Of a DNA stretch of 64,000 nucleotides, positions 9,141 through 17,748 are shown one piece after another (positions within the stretch are counted from its first letter, which is position 1; every line of letters begins with the position of its first letter). Source of the stretch: Kaistia dalseonensis (lineage in GTDB: Bacteria > Pseudomonadota > Alphaproteobacteria > Rhizobiales > Kaistiaceae); contig NZ_JAUSVO010000001.1 of NCBI RefSeq assembly GCF_030814715.1, forward strand, positions 248,001 through 312,000, given 5' to 3'. A program made the position numbers and the translations under genes. The notes under the pieces are model-generated. The model worked only from the letters and a program-made list of their open reading frames with translations. It did not search any database and was not told the DNA's origin.

Positions 9141-10628
9141 CTACTTCTTTTCAACCCGATAGGTCGCGAGCGAAGCGATCTCGACGTCGCCGAACCGTCT
9201 TGTGAGATCGCCCACGAAGACGGGCGTCCCGAAGGAGAGGCCGAGCGCGGCGCCGGCGTCGTCAGGGCTGCCGACGAGTAGCCCGACGCCCGAGACGCCT
9301 GCCGGCGACCGTCCGGCCATGGATCCATAGCGCTCGGGCTCGTTCGCCTGCAGGACCGTCACGCCGGGCAGGTTGCGCACCAGTTCGGCGTTGAGCTGGT
9401 AATTGTCGGTCAGCACATAGGCTGCGCCAATCTCCCGTCGCCGTTCATCGACAGCGGCGGCCAGTTCCGGCCAGCCTCGCGTCATCCGGATGATCGGGTC
9501 ATGCTCGCCAAACAGCGTGACAGGCGTGATGCAGGCCTGGATGATGCCGAGGGCGAGAATGAGAGCGGCCAGCGGCAGAGCAATGGTCCTGGCCGTTCGG
9601 AAACGCACGACGTCGCTCTGAAAGGCGCGCAGCAGCGCGGTCGCGGCTGTGATCGCCAACGCCGGATAGAGGAAGCCCGGCCAGTTGCCTTCGACCCGCG
9701 CCCGCAGGGCGTGGAAAGCGAAGTAAGCCGCGGGCACGAGAATGAGGCAGAGCAGCAGACGGCGCTTCTCAGGTGTCTCGTAAAGGAACCGGCATGCCGG
9801 GCCGAGGCCTGCGAACGCGAAAACGAGGATGAGCGGAGAGGCGAGGCCGAGTTGCGCGCCGAAGAGTTCGAGCAGGTATTCCGGAGCGAACGTCCAGTGT
9901 TGCGCCGCGCGGCCACCCTGCTTGGCGAACGTCGCCCATTCGTGCTGCGCGTTCCACAGGATATTGGGCGCGAAGATCGAACACGCCACCAGCAGGCCGA
10001 TCCAGGGCCAGGGACCCGCCAAGCGTCGCCGCCAGGCCGGGATGGTCAGCAAGGCCAGGACCAGGCCGGCCGCCAGGAGAGCGGCTGAATATTTCGATTG
10101 CAGCGCCAGGCCGGTTGCGAGGCCGCCGGCAATCCAGAGACCGCTCGCGCCGTCTTCATCGACGAGGCGCGCGGCGCAATAGACCATCGCGGAAGAGAAG
10201 AGCAACAGTGGCGCATCGGGAGTGGCCAGCGCCATGCCGAAGAAGCCCATCGGCGTCAGGTTGAAGATGAGCGCCGCCAGCGGACCGGCGCGCTGGTCAT
10301 CCACGAGCCGCTCTGCCGCCTGCCAGATGAACCAGCTCGCGGCCGCAGCGCCGAGCAGCCCGAGCAGGCGGACGCCGAGCGGATTGTCGCCCGCGATCGT
10401 GATCCCGGCGCGAATGAACAGAGCGATCATCGGCGGATGATCGAAATAGCCGAAGGAGAGGTTATGCGCCCAAAGCGCGTAATAGGCTTCGTCGGGTACG
10501 AGCGGCACGCTGGCCGCGACGAACAGGCGCGCGAGCTGCAGCATCGCCAACATGAGGAAGACTGTAGCCCTGACGTCGAATGTGAAGGCAAAGCCTGCCC
10601 GGCCCCGTCCTTCTGCGAGATCGGTCAT
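9141..10628 (-). CDS. ArnT-like glycosyltransferase family 39 protein
   Basis: Polytopic inner-membrane glycosyltransferase of 495 residues with about ten hydrophobic helices. It is of the PMT/ArnT type, which moves sugars from polyprenyl-phosphate carriers onto lipid or protein acceptors on the periplasmic side. The catalytic first loop is visible as VPDEAYYALWAHNLSFGYFDHPP (DEAYY and DHPP are family signatures), and further conserved patches include LLFSSAMVYCAARL. The C-terminal 120 residues form a soluble domain. It converges on the DUF971 gene with an 11-bp gap. The acceptor is unknown. Confidence 0.88.
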   Translation of the reverse strand: MTDLAEGRGRAGFAFTFDVRATVFLMLAMLQLARLFVAASVPLVPDEAYYALWAHNLSFGYFDHPPMIALFIRAGITIAGDNPLGVRLLGLLGAAAASWFIWQAAERLVDDQRAGPLAALIFNLTPMGFFGMALATPDAPLLLFSSAMVYCAARLVDEDGASGLWIAGGLATGLALQSKYSAALLAAGLVLALLTIPAWRRRLAGPWPWIGLLVACSIFAPNILWNAQHEWATFAKQGGRAAQHWTFAPEYLLELFGAQLGLASPLILVFAFAGLGPACRFLYETPEKRRLLLCLILVPAAYFAFHALRARVEGNWPGFLYPALAITAATALLRAFQSDVVRFRTARTIALPLAALILALGIIQACITPVTLFGEHDPIIRMTRGWPELAAAVDERRREIGAAYVLTDNYQLNAELVRNLPGVTVLQANEPERYGSMAGRSPAGVSGVGLLVGSPDDAGAALGLSFGTPVFVGDLTRRFGDVEIASLATYRVEKK

Positions 10629-10828
10629 GCGGCGATCCAGAGAGGCGTGGCAGTCTGTTCACGCGACAACGCGCCCACTGCGATCGCTGCGAATGGGGCG
10701 TTCACGGGGTTGGCTCGCGACGGTGCGCCGATCCGGGCCCGCACGAAAGAAGTGTTCCTGAGCATGAATATGACGCGCTGACCTCGCTCTGCACAGCACG
10801 GTGCTAGGGCAGCCGAATTAGCCGGGAA

Positions 10829-12139
10829 TTAGCCCCGCACAGAGATGTCGAGGCGCGCGACGAGCCCGGGTCCGGGCGTTCGGTTGGCGAGCGTGATGAC
10901 AGCCTTGCTTCGCTCGGCCGCGGCTCGGGCGATGGCGAGGCCGAGCCCGCTTCCCTCAATGTCGGGCGGCGCCGCCCGGTAGAAGCGCTCGAAGACGTGT
11001 TGCAGGGCGGCTTCGTCTATACCCGGTCCGGTATCGCGGATCTCGATGCTCGCTCCGTCGGGCGCCGCGATGATTGCCACATCGACCGTTCCGCCCGGCG
11101 GGGTGTAGCGGATCGCGTTATCGAGGAGATTGTCGATTGCCACGGCCAGATCGGCCGCAGATCCCATGATCTCGGCCGCATCCTGTCGAACGACGCCGAG
11201 ATCGATCCCGCGCTGTTCGGCAACCGGCGCGATGCGGGCGATGCAATCGAGCGTCAAGGCGGTGAGATCGAGGGGCGTCATGGCCCCACGAATCTCGCTT
11301 GCATCGTAGCGAGCGAGGCTGAGCAACTGGCTCACAAGCGCCGAACTGCGCTGGACGCCTTGATCGAGTTCCGCCAGGCGAGCGCTCAATTCGGTCGGTT
11401 TCGCCGTCTGCAGCCCGCCGATCTGGATGCGGAGCGCGGTCAGGGGCGTTCGAAGCTGGTGCGCGGCGTCGGATACGAAGCGGCGCTGACGTTCGAGGCT
11501 CGTCCGCAGCCGGGCGAGCAGGACATTGATCGATGTGACGAACGGGATGACTTCCTGCGGGACGTCGTCCAGCGGGATCGGCGTGCCGTCGGACGGGTCG
11601 CGCCGGCCGACAGCGAGCGCCAGCTGGTCGAGCCGTCCGATGACCCGGCTTATGATCCAGTTCAGGATCAGCCAGGATAGCGGGATCAGCAGCGTGGTCG
11701 GGATGGCCGCCTGCACCGCGGCACTGGTCGCAAACTCGTTCCTGACCGTCATTTGCTGCGAGATTTGGACGGTTCGGCCTTCATCGGCGAGCGTGTAGAC
11801 GCGCCAGGTCTCGCCCGAGGCCGATGCGCTCGTGAAACCCGTCAATGTCTGGCGGGGGATCGAGATGCTCGGATCAGAGATCCGGATGAGATCGCCGTTC
11901 CTGTTCCAGACCTGGACCAGGAAATCATCGTCCGGATCGTTCTCGTCATCGGATGTCGGGGGCGGCGCGGTCGATTTGGGCTCGCCATCGCCGACATAGA
12001 TGGCGATGCGCCGCAACTGACCATCGAGAAAATCATCGGCCTCGGCCCGCATCAGCCCATATGAAACGATCGCGGCAATGAGCCCGATGATCGTCATCAA
12101 GGCCGCGAGCCAGAGGAATGCCGTGGTCTTGAGCGACAT
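10829..12139 (-). CDS. Two-component sensor histidine kinase (TctE/QseC-like)
   Basis: Membrane sensor kinase of 436 residues. It has a first membrane helix near 8-28, a periplasmic sensor of about 130 residues, a second helix near 160-180, then HAMP. The kinase core has the H-box SDAAHQLRTPLTALRIQI, N-box DNLLDNAIRYTPPGG, G1 IRDTGPGID and G2 EGSGLGLAIARAAAE. The start codon overlaps the stop of the upstream regulator (TGATG), so the two are translationally coupled. The periplasmic domain resembles that of tricarboxylate or magnesium/QseC-type sensors, but the ligand is not evident. Confidence 0.93.
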   Translation of the reverse strand: MSLKTTAFLWLAALMTIIGLIAAIVSYGLMRAEADDFLDGQLRRIAIYVGDGEPKSTAPPPTSDDENDPDDDFLVQVWNRNGDLIRISDPSISIPRQTLTGFTSASASGETWRVYTLADEGRTVQISQQMTVRNEFATSAAVQAAIPTTLLIPLSWLILNWIISRVIGRLDQLALAVGRRDPSDGTPIPLDDVPQEVIPFVTSINVLLARLRTSLERQRRFVSDAAHQLRTPLTALRIQIGGLQTAKPTELSARLAELDQGVQRSSALVSQLLSLARYDASEIRGAMTPLDLTALTLDCIARIAPVAEQRGIDLGVVRQDAAEIMGSAADLAVAIDNLLDNAIRYTPPGGTVDVAIIAAPDGASIEIRDTGPGIDEAALQHVFERFYRAAPPDIEGSGLGLAIARAAAERSKAVITLANRTPGPGLVARLDISVRG

Positions 12140-12804
12140 CAGGCCTTGCCTTTGGCGACCATCCAGCCGGCGCCGCGCACATTGTAGATGATGTCCTTGT
12201 CGAACTTCCGGCGCACATAATGGATCAGGACGTCGATCGCATTGCTTTCGACCTCGTCGCCCCAGCCATAGATGCTCTCCTCGAGCTGAGTCCGGGAGAG
12301 GATCGTGCCCGGTCGCTTGAGCAACGCGTGCATCAACGCGAATTCGCGAGCCGGCAAGATCTGCGTCTGGCCGCGATAGGTCAGTTCATGGCTGGCGAGG
12401 TCGATCTCGATTTCGCCATTGCCGATGACCGAGGCCGCCTGGCCGGCATGCCGGCGGACGACGGCGCGGATGCGGGCCATCAGTTCCCTGAGGTCGAACG
12501 GCTTCGCCAGATAGTCGTCGGCTCCGAGATCGAGGCTTGCGATCCGGTCGTCCAGCTCATCGCGCGCCGTGATGACGAGAACCGGCGTCTTGTCGCCGCT
12601 TCCTCTGACCGTGCGCAATATCTCGGTTCCGTCGCGACCGGGCAGACCGAGATCGAGCAATACGATCGCATAGTCGCCAACCGTGATCGCTTCGGCACCC
12701 ATCTGGCCGTCGCGGACCCAGTCCACCGACATGCCGGCGTCCTCCAGGCTGCGGCGGAGCCCTTGCCCGATCATCGGGTCGTCCTCGATCAGCAGAATGC
12801 GCAT
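12139..12804 (-). CDS. OmpR/PmrA-type response regulator
   Basis: DNA-binding response regulator of 221 residues and first gene of a two-gene operon with its kinase. The receiver has LLIEDDPMIG, the phospho-acceptor in VLLDLGLPGRDG, the switch Thr in VLVITARDE and Lys in LAKPFD. A winged-helix domain follows (LPAREFALMHALLKRPGTIL, YGWGDEVESNAIDVLIHYVR, VRGAGWMV). The ESNAIDVLIHYVRRKFD pattern is that of the TctD/QseB/PmrA group. A 14-bp palindrome about 90 bp upstream could be its operator. Confidence 0.93.
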   Translation of the reverse strand: MRILLIEDDPMIGQGLRRSLEDAGMSVDWVRDGQMGAEAITVGDYAIVLLDLGLPGRDGTEILRTVRGSGDKTPVLVITARDELDDRIASLDLGADDYLAKPFDLRELMARIRAVVRRHAGQAASVIGNGEIEIDLASHELTYRGQTQILPAREFALMHALLKRPGTILSRTQLEESIYGWGDEVESNAIDVLIHYVRRKFDKDIIYNVRGAGWMVAKGKA

Positions 12805-12894
12805 GATGCAATTCTATGCCGGGCCGCGCCGGGAAGACAGTCGCCCCGGGCGTATTGATCGCTTCGGGCCGCCAAATGAACCTCGGCGCAGGCA

Positions 12895-12908
12895 CATCCA
12901 ATTGGATG
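12895..12908. promoter_or_regulatory. 14-bp perfect palindrome upstream of response regulator
   Basis: CATCCAATTGGATG reads the same on both strands. It lies in the 270-bp gap between the response-regulator start (12804) and the dedA start (13075), so it could serve either gene. It is an AT-centred site in GC-rich DNA, as expected for an operator. Confidence 0.35.
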
Positions 12909-13057
12909 GTCATATTGCTGGCTCGCTTTGGCGCTACCATGTTCGGCATGGGTGATCGATGGGGCGCGACTATTGTCGAGCGGATCGGGCGCCTCGGGAA
13001 AGATCAATGAATCAGCCAGATAGCAGCGGCCGAAAGGCCTTCTGCATTGGGAGTATC

Positions 13058-13078
13058 ATGCGCGGCATGGTCCGATGA
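13058..13078 (+). other. Candidate 6-codon leader ORF coupled to dedA
   Basis: An ATG at 13058 with GGGAG 5-6 bp upstream opens a frame encoding only MRGMVR. Its TGA (13076-13078) overlaps the dedA ATG as ATGA. The Shine-Dalgarno-like sequence suits this mini-frame better than dedA itself, which suggests translational coupling. It is too short for coding statistics. Confidence 0.3.
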
Positions 13079-13707
13079 CACACTGGGTCCAGGTGATCAT
13101 CGACCTGATCGCGCAACATCCGCATTGGACGAACTGGGCGGTCTTCTTGACCGCGATGACCGAATCGCTCGCGATCGTGGGCATTTTCGTGCCCGGAACA
13201 GCGATTCTGATCGCGGTCGGCTCGGTCGCGGGGCTCGGCCATGTCAGCCTCGGCGCCGTCATCTTCTTCGCGATTCTGGGCGCGATCATCGGCGACGGCA
13301 TCTCCTATTGGCTCGGCCATCGCTACAAGGCGTTGATTCCGACCGTCTGGCCGTTCCGACAGCGCCCCGGAATCCTGGCCCTGGGAGAGGCTTTCTTTCG
13401 CAGTCATGGCGCGAAGAGCGTCTTCATCGGGCGCTTCGTGCCGACGATCCGCGCGATCATACCGCTGGTCGCCGGAATCGTCGGGATGAAGCCGGCGCGA
13501 TTCTACGTCGCCAACGTGCTGTCAGCGGCTGTGTGGGGGCCCGCCCATATCCTGCCGGGGGCCTTTATCGGCCTGTCGCTGGACTGGCTGGACCTGCCGG
13601 CCGACCGGGTCGTGCCCTGGTCGATCGGCGCGATCGTGGTGGCATTGCTCGGCTATGTGCTCTTCAAGCTCGTCGCCCGGCGTTACCAACGGGTTGGCCG
13701 CGGCTAG
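13075..13707 (+). CDS. DedA-family membrane protein
   Basis: Inner-membrane protein of 210 residues in the DedA/SNARE-associated (VTT) family. Several members act as undecaprenyl-phosphate or phospholipid flippases and support proton-motive force and envelope stability. It shows four to five hydrophobic segments and the family motifs EsLaIvGifvPGT (here ESLAIVGIFVPGTAILI), GDGISYWLGHRYK, and FIGRFVPTIRAIIPLVAGIVGM, with the conserved Arg residues. It stands alone. A mini-ORF precedes it. Confidence 0.92.
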   Translation: MTHWVQVIIDLIAQHPHWTNWAVFLTAMTESLAIVGIFVPGTAILIAVGSVAGLGHVSLGAVIFFAILGAIIGDGISYWLGHRYKALIPTVWPFRQRPGILALGEAFFRSHGAKSVFIGRFVPTIRAIIPLVAGIVGMKPARFYVANVLSAAVWGPAHILPGAFIGLSLDWLDLPADRVVPWSIGAIVVALLGYVLFKLVARRYQRVGRG

Positions 13708-13742
13708 CTCTCCGTTGCGTTGGCGTTGCCTGCCGTTGCGTT

Positions 13743-14930
13743 TCAGCGCAGGAACGTGCGCAGCCGGTCGAGCCCGTCCTCGATCTTCTCCGGCGCGGCC
13801 GCGAAGCACCAGCGCAGCCAGCCATCGCCCTCAGGCCCGAAGGCGCTTCCCGGCGCCAGGCCGAGGCCGACCTTCTCGACGAGACCGCGCGCGAGCTCCA
13901 TGCAGTCCGGCCGGCCCTCGATCCGGAAGAATGTGTACATCGCACCATCCGCCTCAGGCACATCCACCGAACCGAGCGCGCGCAGCCCGTCGACGAGGAG
14001 CGCGCGCGAGCGGGCGAGGTCGGCGCGGAAGCGAAGCACCTCGTCCTCGCTGCGGGGATCGCTGACCGCGGCGATCGCGGCATGCTGGGTGAAGTCGGGA
14101 ATGCAGGAGGTATTATATTCGATGACCTTGGCGAGATCGTCCATGATCGCCGTCGGCGCAGTGATCCAGCCGACGCGCCAGCCGGTCATGCGCCAGGCCT
14201 TCGAGAAGCTGTTGACGACGATCAGCCGGTCCTCGGGATCGGCGAGGCTCAGCATGGACGGCGCGGCATTGAGGCCGGGCCGGAAGACGATCCGCTCATA
14301 GACATCGTCCGAGAGGATCCAGATGCCATGGCGCCGGCAATGGGCGAAAAGAGCGGCCTGGTCCTCGGCCTCGATCGTCCAGCCCGTCGGGTTGTTGGGC
14401 GAGTTGACGATCAACATGCGGGTATCCGGCGTCAGTTCCTCGATCAGCCGTTCGACGTCGAGGCGCCAGCGGCCATTCTCGATAACGAGGGAGTGGCGGA
14501 CCACGTCGGCGCCCATGATCTTCGGGATCTCGGCGATGTTCGGCCAGATCGGCGTGACGACGACGACGCGGTCGCCGGGCGAGACGATCAATTGCGAGGT
14601 CAGCATCAGGCCTGAATCGCCGGAGGCGACGGCCGCAACGCGGCCTTCGTCGATCGAAATCCCGTGCAGGGCGCTGCTATAGCGGGCAATGGCGCTCCGC
14701 AGCGCCGGGCGGCCGAGATTCTGGCTGTAGAAGGTCTCATGCCGTCGCAGCGAGGCGATGCCGGCCTCGGTGATGAAATCGGGGGTCGGCTGGTCGCTTT
14801 CGCCGAACCAGAACGCGGCCATGTCCCGCCGTCCCATGGCGGCATTGGCGATGACGCGAATGCGGGAGGCGGCCAGCGCGCCGATGGCGGGGCGGGCGGT
14901 CGGCGGGAAGGCGGAAGTCTCACGCGTCAT
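13743..14930 (-). CDS. Class I/II pyridoxal-phosphate aminotransferase
   Basis: Aspartate-aminotransferase-fold enzyme of 395 residues. PLP-binding residues are seen in SGDSGLMLTSQLIV, VVTPIWPNI, the NSPNNPTGW loop, ILSDDVYERIVF and the Schiff-base Lys in VNSFSKAWRMTGWRVGWI. The C-terminal substrate-carboxylate Arg lies in LRWCFAA. I chose the ATG at 14930, which has GGAG 6 bp upstream, over a longer frame back to 14990. It follows the solute-binding protein gene in the same direction but beyond a strong hairpin. The amino donor is not determinable. Confidence 0.9.
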   Translation of the reverse strand: MTRETSAFPPTARPAIGALAASRIRVIANAAMGRRDMAAFWFGESDQPTPDFITEAGIASLRRHETFYSQNLGRPALRSAIARYSSALHGISIDEGRVAAVASGDSGLMLTSQLIVSPGDRVVVVTPIWPNIAEIPKIMGADVVRHSLVIENGRWRLDVERLIEELTPDTRMLIVNSPNNPTGWTIEAEDQAALFAHCRRHGIWILSDDVYERIVFRPGLNAAPSMLSLADPEDRLIVVNSFSKAWRMTGWRVGWITAPTAIMDDLAKVIEYNTSCIPDFTQHAAIAAVSDPRSEDEVLRFRADLARSRALLVDGLRALGSVDVPEADGAMYTFFRIEGRPDCMELARGLVEKVGLGLAPGSAFGPEGDGWLRWCFAAAPEKIEDGLDRLRTFLR

Positions 14931-14950
14931 TCGGGATCTCCAGATATCAG

Positions 14951-14978
14951 GAGGGGCCGGTCGTCCGACCGGCCCCTC
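14951..14978 (-). terminator. Strong hairpin after the DUF917/peptide-ABC operon
   Basis: GAGGGGCCGGTCG and CGACCGGCCCCTC form a perfect inverted repeat, with an effective 12-bp stem and 4-base loop. It lies 29 bp past the stop of the solute-binding protein gene and just upstream of the aminotransferase. No T-tract follows, so read-through is possible. Confidence 0.55.
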
Positions 14979-15006
14979 GCTCTTTGGCATTGGCTGCGTC
15001 GGGCGA

Positions 15007-16584
15007 TCAGCCCTTGCTGCAATCCCACCAGAAGTTCGAGAAATTCAGGTCCCAGCTCATCATCGGCACCCACTGGTAGCCCTGCAAGCACTTGTTCGCC
15101 GCATAACGCTGCGATTCCGCGAGCATATAGACATCGCTCTGCCGGTCGACCAGCTTCTGCTGCAGATCCTTGTAGATCGCGTTCTGCGCCGGCACATCCG
15201 TCGTCTCGCGGGCCTTGTCGATCAGCGCGTCGATCTCCGGATCTTCCAGCCACTCCATCGACGACCAGGTGCCCTTGGCCTTGGAATGATACTGGACGTA
15301 GAAGATGCTGTCCGGCGAGGGATAGGTGGCGCCGTTGAAGACCTGCGTCGTGTTCGGCGTGGTCTCGGGCTTGGCGGCGAGCTCGGTGATGCGGTTCCAG
15401 GGCTCGGGCTGCAGCGCGACCTCGAAGCCGATCTGCTCGAGGTTCGACTTGAACATCAGGCCAATCTCATCCTCGAAGCCGAGGCCGGCGACATAGGCGT
15501 GGCTGATCTTGATGGGCTCCTGGCCGGCATATTTCGACAGCGCGACTTCGGCCTTGGCCTTTTCGAGATCGAAGACCGGCGCGGAGAGCGTGTCGAGATA
15601 GGCGCCCTTGAAGGTCGAGGCGAGCGGGCCGTTCAGCGGTGCGCCCGGGAAGATCACGTTGCGGATCGTGTCATAGTCCATGGCGAGCGCGATCGCGCGG
15701 CGGATATGGACGTCGTCGGTCGGCGCCAGCTTGCTGTTCAGCTTGATATAGAAGCCGGTCGAGGTGGCGTGCTCGAGGATCTTGTAGTTCGGCAGCGCGC
15801 CAATCGCGTCGAAGGTGGCGCTGGTCAGCGTCGAGGAGGAGAGGCCGAGTTCGCCGGTCTGGGCGAGCGCCTTGGCGGTGGCGTCGTCCGAGGTGATGAC
15901 GAAGCGGATCTCGTCGATCGGCGTGCCCTTGGTCCAGCCGCCATGATAGCCCTCGTAACGGCCGATCACGAGTTCCGAGCCGCGGGTGTTCTTGATCAGC
16001 TTGTACGGACCGGCGCCTGCGGTGGCGTCCGAGAGATAGGCCTCGCCCCAGGTGTCCTTGCTGTTCGCCTTGACCAGCTTTTCATTGACCACGAGGATCA
16101 GCGGCGTCGATGCGATGAACGGCGCATAGACCTTGTTCAGCGTGATCTCGACCGTCTGCGGATCGATCGCCTTGACGCTCTCCGGGCCGATCAGGCCGGC
16201 GAACAGATAGGACGGGCCTTCATTGAGCGCGAGCAGGCGTTGGAGCGAATAGACGACGTCGGAGGCCTGCACCGGGGTGCCGTCCTGGAAGGTGGCGCCG
16301 GGCTTCAGCTTGAAGGTGTAGGTCTTGTTGTCGGGCGAGACGGTCCAGCTCTCGGCGAGCTGCGGGATGATCGTGCCGTCCGGTGCGACGGTGGTGAGCC
16401 CGTCATAGAGGTTCACCGCGGCCATGTAGCTCGTATAGTCGGTGACCTTGGCCGGATCGATCGTGCCGAAGATCTGCGTCGCATTGACCGTGATCGCAAC
16501 CTTCTCGGCGGCGAGCGCGGGCGGGGTCAGGCTGGCGGTGCAGGCGAGGGCGAAGAGCCCTGCCGCAAGAAGCGTCTTTCTCAT
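15007..16584 (-). CDS. ABC transporter solute-binding protein, family 5 (peptide/nickel type)
   Basis: Periplasmic receptor of 525 residues for the ABC importer encoded upstream in the same operon. The N-terminus is a signal peptide (MRKTLLAAGLFALACTASL, cleavage after ALA). The mature part has SBP_bac_5 features such as LYDGLTTVAPDGTIIPQLAES, KTYTFKLKPGATFQDGTPV and ARDVVYSLQR-like ASDVVYSLQRLL. The ATG at 16584 is chosen because AAAGGAG lies 8 bp upstream and the signal peptide starts there. It is the last gene of the operon, an unusual position for the receptor. The substrate is unknown, and the hydantoinase/DUF917 neighbours suggest a cyclic amide or peptide-like compound. Confidence 0.9.
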   Translation of the reverse strand: MRKTLLAAGLFALACTASLTPPALAAEKVAITVNATQIFGTIDPAKVTDYTSYMAAVNLYDGLTTVAPDGTIIPQLAESWTVSPDNKTYTFKLKPGATFQDGTPVQASDVVYSLQRLLALNEGPSYLFAGLIGPESVKAIDPQTVEITLNKVYAPFIASTPLILVVNEKLVKANSKDTWGEAYLSDATAGAGPYKLIKNTRGSELVIGRYEGYHGGWTKGTPIDEIRFVITSDDATAKALAQTGELGLSSSTLTSATFDAIGALPNYKILEHATSTGFYIKLNSKLAPTDDVHIRRAIALAMDYDTIRNVIFPGAPLNGPLASTFKGAYLDTLSAPVFDLEKAKAEVALSKYAGQEPIKISHAYVAGLGFEDEIGLMFKSNLEQIGFEVALQPEPWNRITELAAKPETTPNTTQVFNGATYPSPDSIFYVQYHSKAKGTWSSMEWLEDPEIDALIDKARETTDVPAQNAIYKDLQQKLVDRQSDVYMLAESQRYAANKCLQGYQWVPMMSWDLNFSNFWWDCSKG

Positions 16585-16649
16585 CGTCGATTCTCCTTTG
16601 GTTCCCCGGTTTGCGGGAGTCATTGTCATTGTCTGGAAGGCAGTTGACG

Positions 16650-17738
16650 TCAGGGATGCAGGGCTTCGACCGGCGTGAACGGGTGGTCGTAGCCGAAGTA
16701 TTTCGGGCCCACGAGATCGAGGCCGGCCGGCGTGCGCCATTGCGGATTGGCGGGCAGGCCGATGAACGAGACCGCGAGGCCGAAGCGGAGCTGTTCGGTG
16801 GTGACGGGCAGGCCGCCATCGGCGTCGAGCGCGCAGATCAGGTCCGGCGTGGTCGCGAGCAGGCGGCCTTCGCCATCCTTTGCGACCAGGAACTCGTTCT
16901 GGAAGTCGATCGAGAAGGTCCGTCCCGCATAGGCGTCGACGCCCTTGAAGATCGCCTTGCCGCGGGCAAAGCCGCCCGTGGTCGCCCGCTCGATGTCGGT
17001 CACGCGGCCGGTGAAGAGCTTGCGGCCGTCGAAGCGCCTGGTCAGCACGTCGCCCGGGTGGCGCTTGGCGTCGCGCTCCGACTTGATCGTCTCGCCGACA
17101 CCCTTGATGAGCGAGAGCGTGTCGTGCAGCAGCCCGACCTTCATCTGCGCGCCGGTCATGGGGTAGGAGGCGATCAGCGCCGCCCCGCCCATCTGCACCG
17201 TCTGCGCGCGGGCGAGCCGTTCCGTCCACAGATTGGAGACGGTGTTCAGGATCGAGGTGTTGCCCTTCTCGTCGGCGAGCACCAGCGGCGTCGCCTTGAT
17301 GCCGTGCATGGTCAGGCTGACCATCTGCAGCTCCGGGAAGGCCCGGCCCATGCCGTCGCCATCGATCAGCGGCAGGCCCGTCGCGGCCGCGACCGCGAAG
17401 GGAATGGTCGAGTTGAGGCCGCCGGCCTCGATGCAGATCAGCGCATCGGCCTTCTTGCCGAGGAAGCGCTCCAACTGGCGCAGCGCTTCCAGCGCCTCGT
17501 CGCCGCGCGGCAGCTTTTCCAGCATGACCGTCGGCGCACCCATCATGGCGACCGGCACGCAGAGCGCGTCATCCGCCACATCCATCGGCGAGATCACCGT
17601 GACGGGGCCGTGCTCGCGGATCGCCTGCTGCGCCATCAGCTTGCCGATATAGGGATCGCCGCCGCCGCCGGTTCCGAGGAAGGCACCACCGAGCGCGATG
17701 GCGTCCATGTCCTCGGCGTTGATCAGAACGCTGCTCAT
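16650..17738 (-). CDS. DUF917 (S-methyl thiohydantoin desulfurase-type) protein, copy 1
   Basis: A 362-residue cytosolic protein of the DUF917 family, whose N-terminal domain is now named after S-methyl-thiohydantoin desulfurase. It has the glycine-rich ALGGAFLGTGGGGDPYIGK near residue 15-33, DGDGMGRAFPELQM near 128, and a C-terminal beta domain (FARGKAIFKGVDAYAG, then DLICALDADGG). The ATG at 17738 has GAGGA upstream. It lies 10 bp after a related DUF917 gene. The two share the LGTGGGG, PYIGKL and DGMGRAFPE cores but differ elsewhere, so they may form a hetero-oligomer or have different substrates. The reaction here is not known. Confidence 0.85.
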   Translation of the reverse strand: MSSVLINAEDMDAIALGGAFLGTGGGGDPYIGKLMAQQAIREHGPVTVISPMDVADDALCVPVAMMGAPTVMLEKLPRGDEALEALRQLERFLGKKADALICIEAGGLNSTIPFAVAAATGLPLIDGDGMGRAFPELQMVSLTMHGIKATPLVLADEKGNTSILNTVSNLWTERLARAQTVQMGGAALIASYPMTGAQMKVGLLHDTLSLIKGVGETIKSERDAKRHPGDVLTRRFDGRKLFTGRVTDIERATTGGFARGKAIFKGVDAYAGRTFSIDFQNEFLVAKDGEGRLLATTPDLICALDADGGLPVTTEQLRFGLAVSFIGLPANPQWRTPAGLDLVGPKYFGYDHPFTPVEALHP

Positions 17739-17748
17739 TGTCCGTTCC

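Noticed and set aside
14758-16647. A 629-codon plus-strand frame opposite the solute-binding protein
   Set aside because: It is an antisense shadow of a well-supported receptor gene with signal peptide and ribosome-binding site. The protein has repetitive Arg/Gly/Asp composition and no domain.
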